Source: JBDTZF01 sp040005265 (GTDB lineage: Bacteria > Verrucomicrobiota > Verrucomicrobiia > Chthoniobacterales > UBA10450). Taken from it: a stretch of 64,000 nt of DNA. Within the stretch, counting starts at the first letter, position 1. Every line of letters begins with the position of its first letter. Under the pieces are notes generated by a model. The model was not told the DNA's origin. It made no database searches and saw only the letters and a list, made by a program, of their open reading frames with translations. Below, piece after piece: positions 43,496 through 52,529 of this stretch. The stretch is from positions 1 through 64,000 of the forward strand of contig JBDTZF010000001.1 in the NCBI GenBank assembly GCA_040005265.1, read 5' to 3'. The position numbers and the translations under genes are program-made.

Positions 43496-45265
43496 TTAGC
43501 CGAGCAAATCGCCGTAACGCTCGTTTGCCACTTCCAGACAACGCTTCAAAATTTCCCCCGGCGTCTCCAACTTTAGCGCATCTTCCACTAGTTGCCGGCA
43601 GACCGGAAGGTCGAGCGTTTGCACCGCGCGCTTTACTCGCGGTACCAGCATCGCGCCGACGCTCAATTCATCGATGTTCAATCCCAGGAGAAGTGGAATC
43701 AGCGCGATGTCGCCCGCCATTTCACCGCACACGCCGACCCAGATATCATTCGCGTGCGCTGCGTCGGCGATCATTTTCAACAAACGGAGTACGGCGGGAT
43801 GTGTCGGTTCGTACAAGTGCGCGATCTTTTCGTTCATCCGATCGACAGCCAGCGCGTACTGAATCAAATCATTCGTGCCGATGCTGAAAAAATCGACTTC
43901 ACGCGCCAGCACATCGGCGAATATTGCGGCGCTCGGGATCTCGATCATTGCTCCGATTTCCGTTTTTTCCCCGATGTCGATCTTCGCTCCGCGCAATTCC
44001 TCTTTGCATTCGTTCAAGGTCGAGATCGCCCGCCGGAGTTCATCCACGCCGGAGATCATCGGGAACATGATTTTCACATTCCCGGCCGCACTAGCGCGCA
44101 GGATGGCGCGCAATTGGGTCTTGAACATGTCGATGTTCTCCAGGCAAAAACGAATGGCGCGCCAGCCAAGAAACGGATTTAGCTCGTCGCTGATATCCAC
44201 CGTTCCGGGTGCGAGTTTGTCGCCGCCCAGATCGAACGTGCGAATAATGAGCGGATTCGGCCGGACACCCTCCGCCACCTTTCGGTAGATTTCGTATTGT
44301 TCGTCCTCCGTAGGCAACGTGCTTCGATTCAAATAGAGGAATTCGGTTCGATACAGGCCGATTCCTTCGGCGCCGTTGGCCGCGACCGATTCGACGTCGC
44401 CCGGAAGCTCGATGTTTGCGGAAAGGACAATGTGGCGTCCGTCGCGCGTGGTCGATTTCGTTTCCCGCAACTCTCTCAATTTGGCGGCGACTTTCACCCT
44501 GCGCGATTCGACTTCGCCGTAATGCGCCAGCGTCTGCTCGGTTGGATCGACAATCAGAAAACCCTTAGTCCCATCGACCAGGACATCTTGCCCGGTCTCG
44601 AGTTTTGCCGTGATGTCATGCAGTCCGACAACTGCTGGAATATTGAGCGAGCGGGCCAGGATTGCCGTATGCGAAGTGCGGCTGCCCAGATCGGTCGCAA
44701 TGCCGAGCACGTGATCCCGGTTCATCGACGCCGCATCGGACGGAGTAAGATTATGGGCCACCAGAATGTGCGGCACGGTCACATCGAGAAATGCTTTCTG
44801 CGCCTTTCCCTGCAAATTGCGAATAACGCGCTTGGCCACATCCTGAACGTCGACGGCTCGCTCGCGCAGATAGGGATCATCGATTTTACCCAGGGTCTCG
44901 GAATAGTGGCTGGCGACCTCCTGAAAAACCCATTCGACATTGCAACGATCGTTTTCGAGTTTGCGCAGCACTTCGTCGATCAGCGTTCGATCCTCCACTA
45001 CCAGAAGATGAGCGTCGAAAATCGCGGCATCCTTCGCCCCAATCGATTCTGCTATGCGCTGCTGCATCTCGAGAATCTGCATTCGCGTCTGAATCAGCGC
45101 GGATTCAAAGCGAGCGATCTCATCCGGAATCTGCGACGGCGTAATCCGATAACGGGACGCGTCGTCAGCATCGTCGCGCGCGACATGCACCCGGCCGCGC
45201 GCCGTTCCCGGCGACACGCCTGCGCCCTGATATCGAGTTTCCTGGCCGGGATTATCGTTGCTCAT
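43496..45265 (-). CDS. ptsI: Phosphoenolpyruvate-protein phosphotransferase (Enzyme I)
   Basis: 589 residues. The phosphorylated His lies in SRTSHTAILARSLNIPAVVG, and the C-terminal PEP-binding domain has EGIGLYRTEFLYLNR and the GVCGEMAGDIALIPLLLGL segment with the catalytic Cys. It takes phosphate from PEP and passes it to HPr. Encoded directly downstream of ptsH. A decamer copy at 43975 is Lys-Ile-Asp. Confidence 0.96.
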   Translation of the reverse strand: MSNDNPGQETRYQGAGVSPGTARGRVHVARDDADDASRYRITPSQIPDEIARFESALIQTRMQILEMQQRIAESIGAKDAAIFDAHLLVVEDRTLIDEVLRKLENDRCNVEWVFQEVASHYSETLGKIDDPYLRERAVDVQDVAKRVIRNLQGKAQKAFLDVTVPHILVAHNLTPSDAASMNRDHVLGIATDLGSRTSHTAILARSLNIPAVVGLHDITAKLETGQDVLVDGTKGFLIVDPTEQTLAHYGEVESRRVKVAAKLRELRETKSTTRDGRHIVLSANIELPGDVESVAANGAEGIGLYRTEFLYLNRSTLPTEDEQYEIYRKVAEGVRPNPLIIRTFDLGGDKLAPGTVDISDELNPFLGWRAIRFCLENIDMFKTQLRAILRASAAGNVKIMFPMISGVDELRRAISTLNECKEELRGAKIDIGEKTEIGAMIEIPSAAIFADVLAREVDFFSIGTNDLIQYALAVDRMNEKIAHLYEPTHPAVLRLLKMIADAAHANDIWVGVCGEMAGDIALIPLLLGLNIDELSVGAMLVPRVKRAVQTLDLPVCRQLVEDALKLETPGEILKRCLEVANERYGDLLG

Positions 45266-45289
45266 CCACCCGCGAGAGTACAGCAGATG

Positions 45290-45598
45290 TCAATCTTCGT
45301 TAAACCGGGCGTTGATTAGTTCCTCGAGCTCCTCCAGGGCCTTGTCTGCGTCGGGCCCTTCGCACCGGATCCGCAACTTTGATCCCTGCCCGGCCGCCAA
45401 CATCATCAATCCCATGATGCTCTTGCCGTTGACTTCCTCGCCTTCCTTGGCCACCCAGATTTCCGATCGATAACGGCTGGCGATGCGGACGAACATCGCT
45501 GCCGGCCGCGCATGAAGGCCCAATCGATTGATGATCGCAATTTCCTTCTCGAGCTTTTGGACCCGCGACCCGTCTTTCGCTCTGCGCAACAATCCCAT
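45290..45598 (-). CDS. ptsH: Phosphocarrier protein HPr
   Basis: 102 residues. The Enzyme I phosphorylation site is INRLGLHARPAAMFVRI (His) and the HprK site is VNGKSIMGLMMLAAGQG (Ser). A short basic N-terminal extension of about 14 residues precedes the usual HPr start. Both sites are present, so it can be regulated by HprK. 24 bases upstream of ptsI. Confidence 0.95.
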   Translation of the reverse strand: MGLLRRAKDGSRVQKLEKEIAIINRLGLHARPAAMFVRIASRYRSEIWVAKEGEEVNGKSIMGLMMLAAGQGSKLRIRCEGPDADKALEELEELINARFNED

Positions 45599-45626
45599 TA
45601 TTTCCGCCTGATGCTTCTGTTCGTGC

Positions 45627-46625
45627 TCATGATTTCGGATCCACTTCCATTAGCCCTAGCAGCCTGGTGTTGAAATCGATGGCGCTGTTCTGCCCCAAGC
45701 CCTTCAGTTTTTGATCCATAGCCGCGACTTCCACCAGACGCGCAATATCGCGCCCCGGCTTTACTGGAATAGTTACGTGCGGCACTTGAAGCCCCAGTAT
45801 TTCGTAAAATTCACGGTCGAGTCCAATTCGATCTACCGATTCCACATCCTGCCACTCCTTCAAGGTGACAACAAGGTCGAGCCGTTTCTCGATTCGAATA
45901 CTGCCGATGCCGAAAATTTTCGAGACGTCGATGATGCCAATGCCGCGCACCTCCATGTGATTTCGAGTGAGATCCGGTGCGGTGGCCATAAGCTCGCGAC
46001 CTTCCAGCATGGTCAAGCGCGTCACGTCGTCTGCCACAAGGCTGTAACCGCGCTCGATCAGACCCAGCACACATTCGCTCTTGCCTATGCCGCTTTGACC
46101 TCGAATCAGCACGCCCACACCCAGAATATCGGCCATGCTCCCAAACTCGGTAACCGTCGGCGAAAAATCGAGCTCTAGAGCGATGGTCGCGGCGTTGATG
46201 AACTTCATCGTGATCATCGGCGTGCGAAATACCGCGATCTCGGCCTTTTCGGTTACGGCCAGTAGATCGGGCGCGACATGAAATCCACGCGAGACGATCA
46301 GACAGGGAATCTTACGTGCGCACAGTTCGAGAACCCGGCGCACCCGCACGTTCGGCGTCAGGCTTTTCAAATATGAATACTCGGCGGCGCCCAGAACCTG
46401 CACCCGTTTCTCGGCGAAATAGGTGTAGAAGCCGGAGAGCGCCAGCCCGGGGCGGTTGATGGTCGGTTCCCGAATTTTCCGGTGAAAACCAACGCGCGCG
46501 CCTGCCAACTTCATTTGCAGCTTCGCGGCATGCGCGTTGTAAAAGCTCTCCACCGTAACGACCGGGACGCTTTTCCGCTGATCGCTTGTCGATGTAATTG
46601 TCTGAGTCGCGTGTCGCGCTGCCAT
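45627..46625 (-). CDS. hprK: HPr(Ser) kinase/phosphorylase
   Basis: 332 residues. The Walker A loop is GVGVLIRGQSGIGKSECVL, followed by the HprK signature ADDVTRLTMLEGRELMATAPD and MEVRGIGIIDVSKIFGIG. It phosphorylates and dephosphorylates the Ser site of HPr in response to metabolites. First gene of hprK-ptsH-ptsI. The set has no EII component, so it is probably regulatory rather than for sugar uptake. Confidence 0.96.
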   Translation of the reverse strand: MAARHATQTITSTSDQRKSVPVVTVESFYNAHAAKLQMKLAGARVGFHRKIREPTINRPGLALSGFYTYFAEKRVQVLGAAEYSYLKSLTPNVRVRRVLELCARKIPCLIVSRGFHVAPDLLAVTEKAEIAVFRTPMITMKFINAATIALELDFSPTVTEFGSMADILGVGVLIRGQSGIGKSECVLGLIERGYSLVADDVTRLTMLEGRELMATAPDLTRNHMEVRGIGIIDVSKIFGIGSIRIEKRLDLVVTLKEWQDVESVDRIGLDREFYEILGLQVPHVTIPVKPGRDIARLVEVAAMDQKLKGLGQNSAIDFNTRLLGLMEVDPKS

Positions 46626-46675
46626 ACGAGCGCTTAATCTCTAACGCGGATGCAGGGGATTTTCCAACCGCATCG

Positions 46676-46706
46676 TTGTCATTCCGATCGGAGTCGAAGA
46701 ATCTGT
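46676..46706 (+). repeat. TCATTCCGATCG-type dispersed repeat at the GNAT 5' end
   Basis: TTGTCATTCCGATCGGAGTC followed by GAAGAATCTG is one arm of the TCATCCTGAGCGAAG family and lies where the GNAT start codon would be expected. Confidence 0.7.
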
Positions 46707-46710
46707 TGCT

Positions 46711-47256
46711 CTGACGATCCAGACGGAAAACCTAATAATCGCTCCGCACTTGCCCAGGCATTTGCGCGCATTGCTTTGTGGCGTCGAGGAATTCGAAAAC
46801 ACCGCCGGCTTGCGCGTTGCCCACGGCATACGCGAGCAACTGCTAAGCGCCTCTCCTGATTTCATCGCCAGCCTCGAAACAGGCAAACAGGCCGATCCTT
46901 GGCGATTCGGCTTCGGCGTCATCCACAAGATCGACAATGTCCTCATGGGGATGTGCGGTTTTCCCGACCCACCGGACGCTGAGGGGATCGTCGAGATCGC
47001 TTACGGCATCGCACCTGAATACCAGGGGCGTGGTTACGCCACCGAAGCGGCAAAGGCGTTAATCGGTTTCGCGACAAACGATCTCCGGGTCGAGGCGCTC
47101 CGCGCCCACACCCTACCGGAAGCAAACGCCTCCACCCACATTCTTGAAAAGTGTGGCTTCCATCGTGCGGGGGAAGCCATCGATGAGGGCAATGTCGTCT
47201 GGCGCTGGGAGAGGGCCTCCCTCTCTAACTCGGGTAAAGCCCGGAAATCTTCCTAA
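46711..47256 (+). CDS. GNAT-family acetyltransferase (RimJ/RimL-like), start unclear
   Basis: About 181 residues if read from CTG at 46711, or 168 from the TTG at 46750. The acetyl-CoA loop is visible in YGIAPEYQGRGYATEAAKAL, with the end LEKCGFHRAGEAIDEG. LTIQTENLIIAPHLPRHLRA before the TTG matches the first strand of the family, so translation probably begins upstream of 46750. No ATG, GTG or TTG exists there before the upstream stop at 46642; a dispersed repeat occupies the site. It may use a rare start or be damaged. Decamer copy at 46927. Confidence 0.82.
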   Translation: MTIQTENLIIAPHLPRHLRALLCGVEEFENTAGLRVAHGIREQLLSASPDFIASLETGKQADPWRFGFGVIHKIDNVLMGMCGFPDPPDAEGIVEIAYGIAPEYQGRGYATEAAKALIGFATNDLRVEALRAHTLPEANASTHILEKCGFHRAGEAIDEGNVVWRWERASLSNSGKARKSS

Positions 47257-47388
47257 GAACGGAAAATTTATTTAAGTTCTTGTCGGCGCCTTGGCCCTTC
47301 GTTTACACCGTGACGAAGGCATCGGACGTTGTTTACCTAACCAGACATTGTCCCTGCCTGATAACTAGTTGTTCGAACAGACAATAAA

Positions 47389-50300
47389 ATGAAGACACGA
47401 CGCGCACGGGCAGTTCTTTTCTCGCTCACACTTTTGACTTTTATCGCCGCACCGGCGCGAGCCCAACTCGAGGTATGGGACGGGAGCGCGAACAACAATT
47501 GGTTTAATAAAGCGAATTGGACCCCACCGACGGCACCGGGAGTAGGGCCTGCGGCCACTGACAACGTTCAGATCGACGTTGGTCCAGTTGGTCTACCCAC
47601 GACTAACTTCGCCCGCATCGCCAACCCCGGGGCGACCGCAAGATCTCTCAACGTGGGAACCGGTTCCGGCGATAACGGCGAACTCCGCGTTGTTAACACC
47701 GGCACTCTGTCCATCGTCACCCAGGATTTCAATATCGGCAACGGCGGAACTGGCGTCGTGAAGCTCACCGATATGTCCATGACGACGGTAGCTCAAAACA
47801 TGGTCCTGGCCGTCCAATCGAACTCGAGCGGGAATTTAACTGTCGGCGATTCCGCCACCTTAAGCATTACGGGCCAGCTTCGCGTCGCAGACCTGGGAAT
47901 GGGCGCGTTGACTATCACTGACAACGCGATGGTCACGGCAGCTCGCCTCGATGTCGGAACTTCTAATGGGGGCGTTGGCACCGTCGATCTGCGCAATAGC
48001 GCTCCGGCGCAATTTCAACTGCTAATAAATGGCAACGCGAGCATAGGCACTTCCGGAAACGGGACATTAACCGCACGCGATGCCGGCACGATGCACGTGA
48101 CACAGTCGATTTTTATCGGAAACAACGCTCTCGGCGTCGGCATGGTCATTGTTCGAGGACAAAATTCGACTGGGCTCTTTATCAGCCAAGTGGTGGCAGA
48201 TCAAAATATTGACGTCGGCGCGTCCGGCAATGGCACTTTGGAAGTCCGTGACGGAGCTCTTGTGCAGGGCGAGAATATTCGAATTGGACGCGATTCAGGG
48301 TCTAAGGGCACGACGCTTGTGACAGGAGTAGGACCCGTCTCTGGAGGGGGATCCTCGCTCAGAGCCCTCAATGATCTTTCCGTCGGAGGCACTCAGGTCG
48401 GCCCTGGAGGCGATGGCGCGCTGCGCATCGTCAACGGCGGAGCGGTAATCGTAGACAATAACATGTGGGTCTGGGGACCCGGTCCCGGTCCTGGCAATAA
48501 AGGCGTCCTTGCAATCGATTCGACTTATCACCTCACCGTCACCAACACCCTCACCTTTGACGGTGGTCGGTTACACTTTCTCGAGGACGGCGTGGACTTC
48601 ACTAACGATGCCTTTCTCGGAAATAGTCAGAATCCAAGCGGAATATTCGTCGATACCGACGGACACACCGACACCATCAGCGGAATGTTGACCGGTCCCG
48701 GTCGCCTTTGGAAACGCGATCCCGGCACGTTGATCCTAACGAACGACAATACCTTCACCGGCCGAACAATCGTCGAGGAGGGCACCTTGCAGATCGACGG
48801 CGCCGTCGGTGGCAGCGTCTCCGTCCGCGCTAACGGCACTTTGACCGGGGTTTACGATGGTGTGGCCGACAACGTCGGAAGAAATCTTCGCAACCGCGGT
48901 ATCGTTAGCCCCGGCGACATGCCGGGAGAGGCTGCCACGTTTTTGGTAACAAGAGATTTTACCAATCGCACCACGGGAACTTATGTGGCTGAGGTCGGCG
49001 GCCCGAATGAAGGCGTCGATAGTGATCTGCTTCGAGTTCATCGAAACGTCCAACTCGATGGCGGAACCATGCAAGTTGTTCGCCTCAACAACTTCATGCC
49101 CGCGCCGGGCGATCGCGTGACCGTCATTCGAACGGACCCGATCTGTTCGGTGAATGGAACGTTTGATACAGTGGTACCGATTGGCTGGGGATTGATTCAA
49201 CCGGTGGCTGATTACACCGATGACACTGTGGATGTGGTGTTCGAACTGGGTTCGTTCGCAGGTCTCCCTGGTTTGACCCCAAATCAGCAAGCGGTCGCCG
49301 AGGCGCTCGACCAAGCGTTTTCTGACGAGTGTTTGTCTCTTGAAGTCTTTAGGTTTCTGGGGAACCTCCCGCCTAACCAATTGTCTAAAAAGGCCCTTGA
49401 TTTGATCGCACCGGAAGAAATGACCGCGATCTATGAAATGTCATTCTCCTACGCGACCGTTCGTAACGAAAATCTGATTCGCCGGATGGAAGACATCCGC
49501 GCCGGTGCCGGCGGCTACTGCCCGGTGGTAGTCGAGGTTCCTACCGGAAAAGACTACAATCCGCCCATATCTGACAAGAACGTCGCTACTGGCGACAAGA
49601 ATGCCGTTACACCCGCCATACTCGAAACCCGTGAATGTCACTGGGGCTTTTTCCTTAACGGCACGGGCGATTTCGCCAGCGTAGAGCCAGATTTCAACGC
49701 CAGCGGATACGATGTTGAGACGGGAAGCTTGATCGCAGGAGCTGACTATCGGATCGGCAATCACTTCGCCATCGGTATCGATGGCGGTTACGTTGGTGGC
49801 GACGCGGAGACATTTGATAACGGACGCATCCAACAGATCGGCGGCAGAGTGGGCGGATACGCCACTGTATTCGGCACGCTGTTCGGCGCCAAGGTTCACC
49901 TCGACGGAGCAGCTGATAGCGGGTGGAACAGGTACGACACCCGACGGACTGCGCTTTCGACCAACTTCCCAGAGAATGCGAGCGCTCTGGGAGAGACTGA
50001 TGGCGACGAATTCAACGCCATGATTTCCTACGGCGGGGATTGGACTTTTGGCTGTCTCAATGTCGGCACCTGGTCGACGCTTCAGTACACCGACGTGAAC
50101 ATCAACGATTTTACCGAGAAGGGATCGTTGCTTCCGCTGCACTTTCCCAGTCAGAATCAGGAATCGCTCCGCAGCACATCCGGCGTGCGAATGAGCTACG
50201 ACAAAAAATTTGGCCGAACGATCTTTCGGCCTGAAGTCCGCGCCGCCTGGTTCCATGAATACGGCGACAAGGCATACGCCATCAAATCCAATTTCATCGA

Positions 50301-50481
50301 TTGCCCCACTTCTTTCACCGTCCATGGGCCAGAGCTTGGGCGCGACGCAGCGCTCGTCGGTGGTGGATTTAGCGTGCAGTGGAGCGACTGTTTGTCCACC
50401 TACGTTTATTACGATGGCATCGTCGGACGTTCCAATTACGACAGCAACGCTCTCAGCGGCGGATTTCGCGTTGGTTTTTGA
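47389..50481 (+). CDS. Autotransporter (type V secretion) with beta-helix passenger
   Basis: 1030 residues. A signal peptide (about 1-25, ending ARAQ) is followed by a long passenger of short beta-strands (GDNGELRVVNTGTLSIV, ASGNGTLEVRDGALVQG) containing an autotransporter-associated repeat (ILTNDNTFTGRTIVEEGTLQ). The last 280 residues form the outer-membrane beta-barrel and end in the aromatic GGFRVGF. Autotransporters export their own passenger to the surface. Its target is unknown. The first 100 bases upstream hold no gene and probably its promoter. It contains no decamer copy, unlike neighbouring housekeeping genes. Confidence 0.93.
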   Translation: MKTRRARAVLFSLTLLTFIAAPARAQLEVWDGSANNNWFNKANWTPPTAPGVGPAATDNVQIDVGPVGLPTTNFARIANPGATARSLNVGTGSGDNGELRVVNTGTLSIVTQDFNIGNGGTGVVKLTDMSMTTVAQNMVLAVQSNSSGNLTVGDSATLSITGQLRVADLGMGALTITDNAMVTAARLDVGTSNGGVGTVDLRNSAPAQFQLLINGNASIGTSGNGTLTARDAGTMHVTQSIFIGNNALGVGMVIVRGQNSTGLFISQVVADQNIDVGASGNGTLEVRDGALVQGENIRIGRDSGSKGTTLVTGVGPVSGGGSSLRALNDLSVGGTQVGPGGDGALRIVNGGAVIVDNNMWVWGPGPGPGNKGVLAIDSTYHLTVTNTLTFDGGRLHFLEDGVDFTNDAFLGNSQNPSGIFVDTDGHTDTISGMLTGPGRLWKRDPGTLILTNDNTFTGRTIVEEGTLQIDGAVGGSVSVRANGTLTGVYDGVADNVGRNLRNRGIVSPGDMPGEAATFLVTRDFTNRTTGTYVAEVGGPNEGVDSDLLRVHRNVQLDGGTMQVVRLNNFMPAPGDRVTVIRTDPICSVNGTFDTVVPIGWGLIQPVADYTDDTVDVVFELGSFAGLPGLTPNQQAVAEALDQAFSDECLSLEVFRFLGNLPPNQLSKKALDLIAPEEMTAIYEMSFSYATVRNENLIRRMEDIRAGAGGYCPVVVEVPTGKDYNPPISDKNVATGDKNAVTPAILETRECHWGFFLNGTGDFASVEPDFNASGYDVETGSLIAGADYRIGNHFAIGIDGGYVGGDAETFDNGRIQQIGGRVGGYATVFGTLFGAKVHLDGAADSGWNRYDTRRTALSTNFPENASALGETDGDEFNAMISYGGDWTFGCLNVGTWSTLQYTDVNINDFTEKGSLLPLHFPSQNQESLRSTSGVRMSYDKKFGRTIFRPEVRAAWFHEYGDKAYAIKSNFIDCPTSFTVHGPELGRDAALVGGGFSVQWSDCLSTYVYYDGIVGRSNYDSNALSGGFRVGF

Positions 50482-50506
50482 CTTAGGCCGGGGGCATCGA
50501 CACCGA

Positions 50507-50536
50507 GCTTGCTAACCGGCAAGCCAGGCGCCTGGC
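50507..50536. other. Inverted repeats between convergent autotransporter and lptB
   Basis: GCTTGC-TAACCG-GCAAGC (50507-50524) is followed by the perfect palindrome GCCAGGCGCCTGGC (50523-50536), in the short gap between two convergent genes. No U-run follows, so these are hairpins of unproven terminator function. Confidence 0.45.
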
Positions 50537-50545
50537 CCACAATCC

Positions 50546-51331
50546 TCACATCTTGAATCGCTCGCCGAGGTATAACTGGCGGCTGATCGGATCGTTGATG
50601 AGAAAGTCCTTCGTGCCTTCACTTTCTACCCGACCCTCGAAGATCAGATAGGCGCGATCGACGATCGACAACGTCTCGCGCACATTATGATCGGTGATCA
50701 TGATGGCGAGTCCAGATTTCCGAAGATTCACAATGATCTGCTGCACGTCGTAAACCGCGATCGGATCGACACCGCTGAACGGTTCGTCGAGCATCAATAA
50801 TTTCGGTTTGGTCACCAACGAGCGGGCAATGGTCAGCCGCCGTTTCTCGCCGCCGCTCAAAGTGAGCGCGATATTCTTCGCGACTCGTTCGATTCCAAAT
50901 TGATGAAGCAACTGGTCGCAACGGTTCCGCCGCTCTGTTTTGCTGATCGGTAAAGTCTCCAGGATCGCCAGGATATTTTGTTCGACCGTCATTTTGCGAA
51001 AGATCGATTCTTCCTGCGGCAAATAACCCATCCCGAGCCGGGCGCGCTTGTACATCGGATAATTGGTCACGTCGGTGCCGGAAAACATGACGCGCCCGCT
51101 GTTTGGCCTAACTAAACCGACGATCATGTAGAAACTGGTGGTCTTGCCCGCGCCATTAGGCCCGAGCAGACCGACGATTTCACCCGCGCCCACGTTAAGA
51201 TTCACGCCATTGACTACGGAGCGACCGTTATAAATCTTCACCAACTGATCGGTAGCGAGAACGTTGTCGATCTTAGCCGGCTTTGTTGCACCGATATTCG
51301 GACTCACAGCAGGTGCAGTTGGGCTAATCAT
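50546..51331 (-). CDS. lptB: LPS export ABC transporter ATP-binding protein
   Basis: 261 residues. Walker A is LLGPNGAGKTTSFYMIVGLV, the signature motif is LSGGEKRRLTIARSL, and Walker B is LMLDEPFSGVDP. The RARLGMGYLPQEESIFRKM region is typical of LptB. It powers LPS transport through LptFG. Overlaps lptA by four bases. No lptF/G is in the window. Decamer copy at 51265. Confidence 0.96.
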   Translation of the reverse strand: MISPTAPAVSPNIGATKPAKIDNVLATDQLVKIYNGRSVVNGVNLNVGAGEIVGLLGPNGAGKTTSFYMIVGLVRPNSGRVMFSGTDVTNYPMYKRARLGMGYLPQEESIFRKMTVEQNILAILETLPISKTERRNRCDQLLHQFGIERVAKNIALTLSGGEKRRLTIARSLVTKPKLLMLDEPFSGVDPIAVYDVQQIIVNLRKSGLAIMITDHNVRETLSIVDRAYLIFEGRVESEGTKDFLINDPISRQLYLGERFKM

Positions 51332-51969
51332 GGCTTCGGCGAAGGCGACCCTTGGGCTTTCTTTTCGCCCTTCGCATCATCATTCGGTTGCTGACGAATC
51401 TCGGTCCGGCTCGGCCCGTGCGTAGTCAGTTGGCCGTTTTGATTAATGATCATGACAGTATCCGGGCTCGCGGCGACATGGGTGTTCATGCCCTCCTGGA
51501 CGCGCGGATCGCCTCTCAACTCAACGTTGCCCGTCGACTGGATAAATGTCGCGGTCTCGGATCGGCCGACTGAGCGAGTCGGCGGGCCACCATTCGCATC
51601 GGGCCGGTCGCGCACCACAGCGACGTTGCCTTCTGCCACGGCTTTCTCGAGTCCCTGATTTTCGCCTTTGCTCACGTAAACGGTCAGTTTGTCAGACTGA
51701 ATATTGAACCGCGGATCGGTCACCTTCACGTTGCCGGTGAAGATGCCAATGTTCTTGGCTGAATCAAAAAACGCCTCCTCGGCCAGAATCTCGGTCGTTG
51801 TCGGCCCATTCGGCTGGGACGCACCGAAAAAATTGGGAGCGGGAGATTTCTCCTGTTTCTCGTTTTTTTTCGCCGGCGTGGCCGATTTTGCCGGCGAACT
51901 CGCAGTTTGAGCAGAGTGTTGCGCCGCGAAAATAGCAAAAATCAATAGAAACAGCGCGATTCTATTCAT
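51328..51969 (-). CDS. lptA: LptA-like periplasmic LPS-transport protein (OstA domain)
   Basis: 213 residues. A signal peptide (about 1-20) and a low-complexity Lys/Pro linker are followed by the OstA/LptA strand pattern (EAFFDSAKNIGIFTGNVKVTD, PRFNIQSDKLTVYVSKG). LptA forms the bridge that carries LPS across the periplasm. C-terminal Pro/Lys-rich tail. Encoded between the LptC-like gene and lptB with 4-base overlaps. Confidence 0.88.
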   Translation of the reverse strand: MNRIALFLLIFAIFAAQHSAQTASSPAKSATPAKKNEKQEKSPAPNFFGASQPNGPTTTEILAEEAFFDSAKNIGIFTGNVKVTDPRFNIQSDKLTVYVSKGENQGLEKAVAEGNVAVVRDRPDANGGPPTRSVGRSETATFIQSTGNVELRGDPRVQEGMNTHVAASPDTVMIINQNGQLTTHGPSRTEIRQQPNDDAKGEKKAQGSPSPKP

Positions 51970-52529
51970 TCGCTTTTCTTTCCCATTAGCTGCGATTTGT
52001 CGGTGATTACCATCTTCACATTGCCTATCAAGCGGCCTGTTCGTGACACGGTATCAAACTGCACCGAATCTCCAACGATATTAAAATCCACGCGCCTCAC
52101 AGTGGTGCGTTCTTGCGAACTCAAGACCTGAGTTTTCAAATCCAACACCGACGTGCGCATGTCGATTTGAAGATCGACGTTCTTCTCCTGCGTGTAGGTA
52201 GTGATCTTCAAATCCTGAAAACCCATGTGCCCCTCATCGAGTCGCTTCGCTGTCCCTGCTTCAAATTTTCCGCGAAGGCGGCCTTCCGTGTCGAAATCGG
52301 GCAGGACCAAACCCTTCGCTTCGTGACCGACCGGCAGCGGAACATTAGTCAGGCCCTGTTGGCCCGGCGTAGGAGTCGGAGTAGCGGTGGCGCGGTTCTT
52401 TCTTTTCTTTGGCGCCTTGGTCTTGGCGAATGCCGGCGACGCCGCGAGCAGCGCGCACACGAGCAAGGTCGACAAGAGCCTAACGACCCAACCGAAGTTC
52501 GGGCCGCGGCCGTTACGAAACGGCACCAT
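51966..52529 (-). CDS. LptC-like periplasmic protein
   Basis: 187 residues. A signal peptide or anchor (about 15-35, LLSTLLVCALLAASPAFA) and a Thr-Pro linker precede a beta-rich domain with LVLPDFDTEGRLRGKFEAGTA, LKITTYTQEKNVDL and the closing LIGNVKMVIT strand. By position (kdsA, this, lptA, lptB) and by the pattern it is probably LptC, the membrane-bound partner that hands LPS from LptBFG to LptA. Sequence identity to LptC is low. It overlaps the kdsA end. Confidence 0.7.
   Translation of the reverse strand: MVPFRNGRGPNFGWVVRLLSTLLVCALLAASPAFAKTKAPKKRKNRATATPTPTPGQQGLTNVPLPVGHEAKGLVLPDFDTEGRLRGKFEAGTAKRLDEGHMGFQDLKITTYTQEKNVDLQIDMRTSVLDLKTQVLSSQERTTVRRVDFNIVGDSVQFDTVSRTGRLIGNVKMVITDKSQLMGKKSE

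Noticed and set aside
46650..46859. A 69-codon open frame with ATG at 46650
   Set aside because: It lies in a shifted frame relative to the GNAT gene and translates the dispersed repeat.
49441..50325. A 294-codon minus-strand open frame opposite the autotransporter barrel
   Set aside because: It runs against the beta-barrel domain of a convincing autotransporter and shows no motif or signal peptide.
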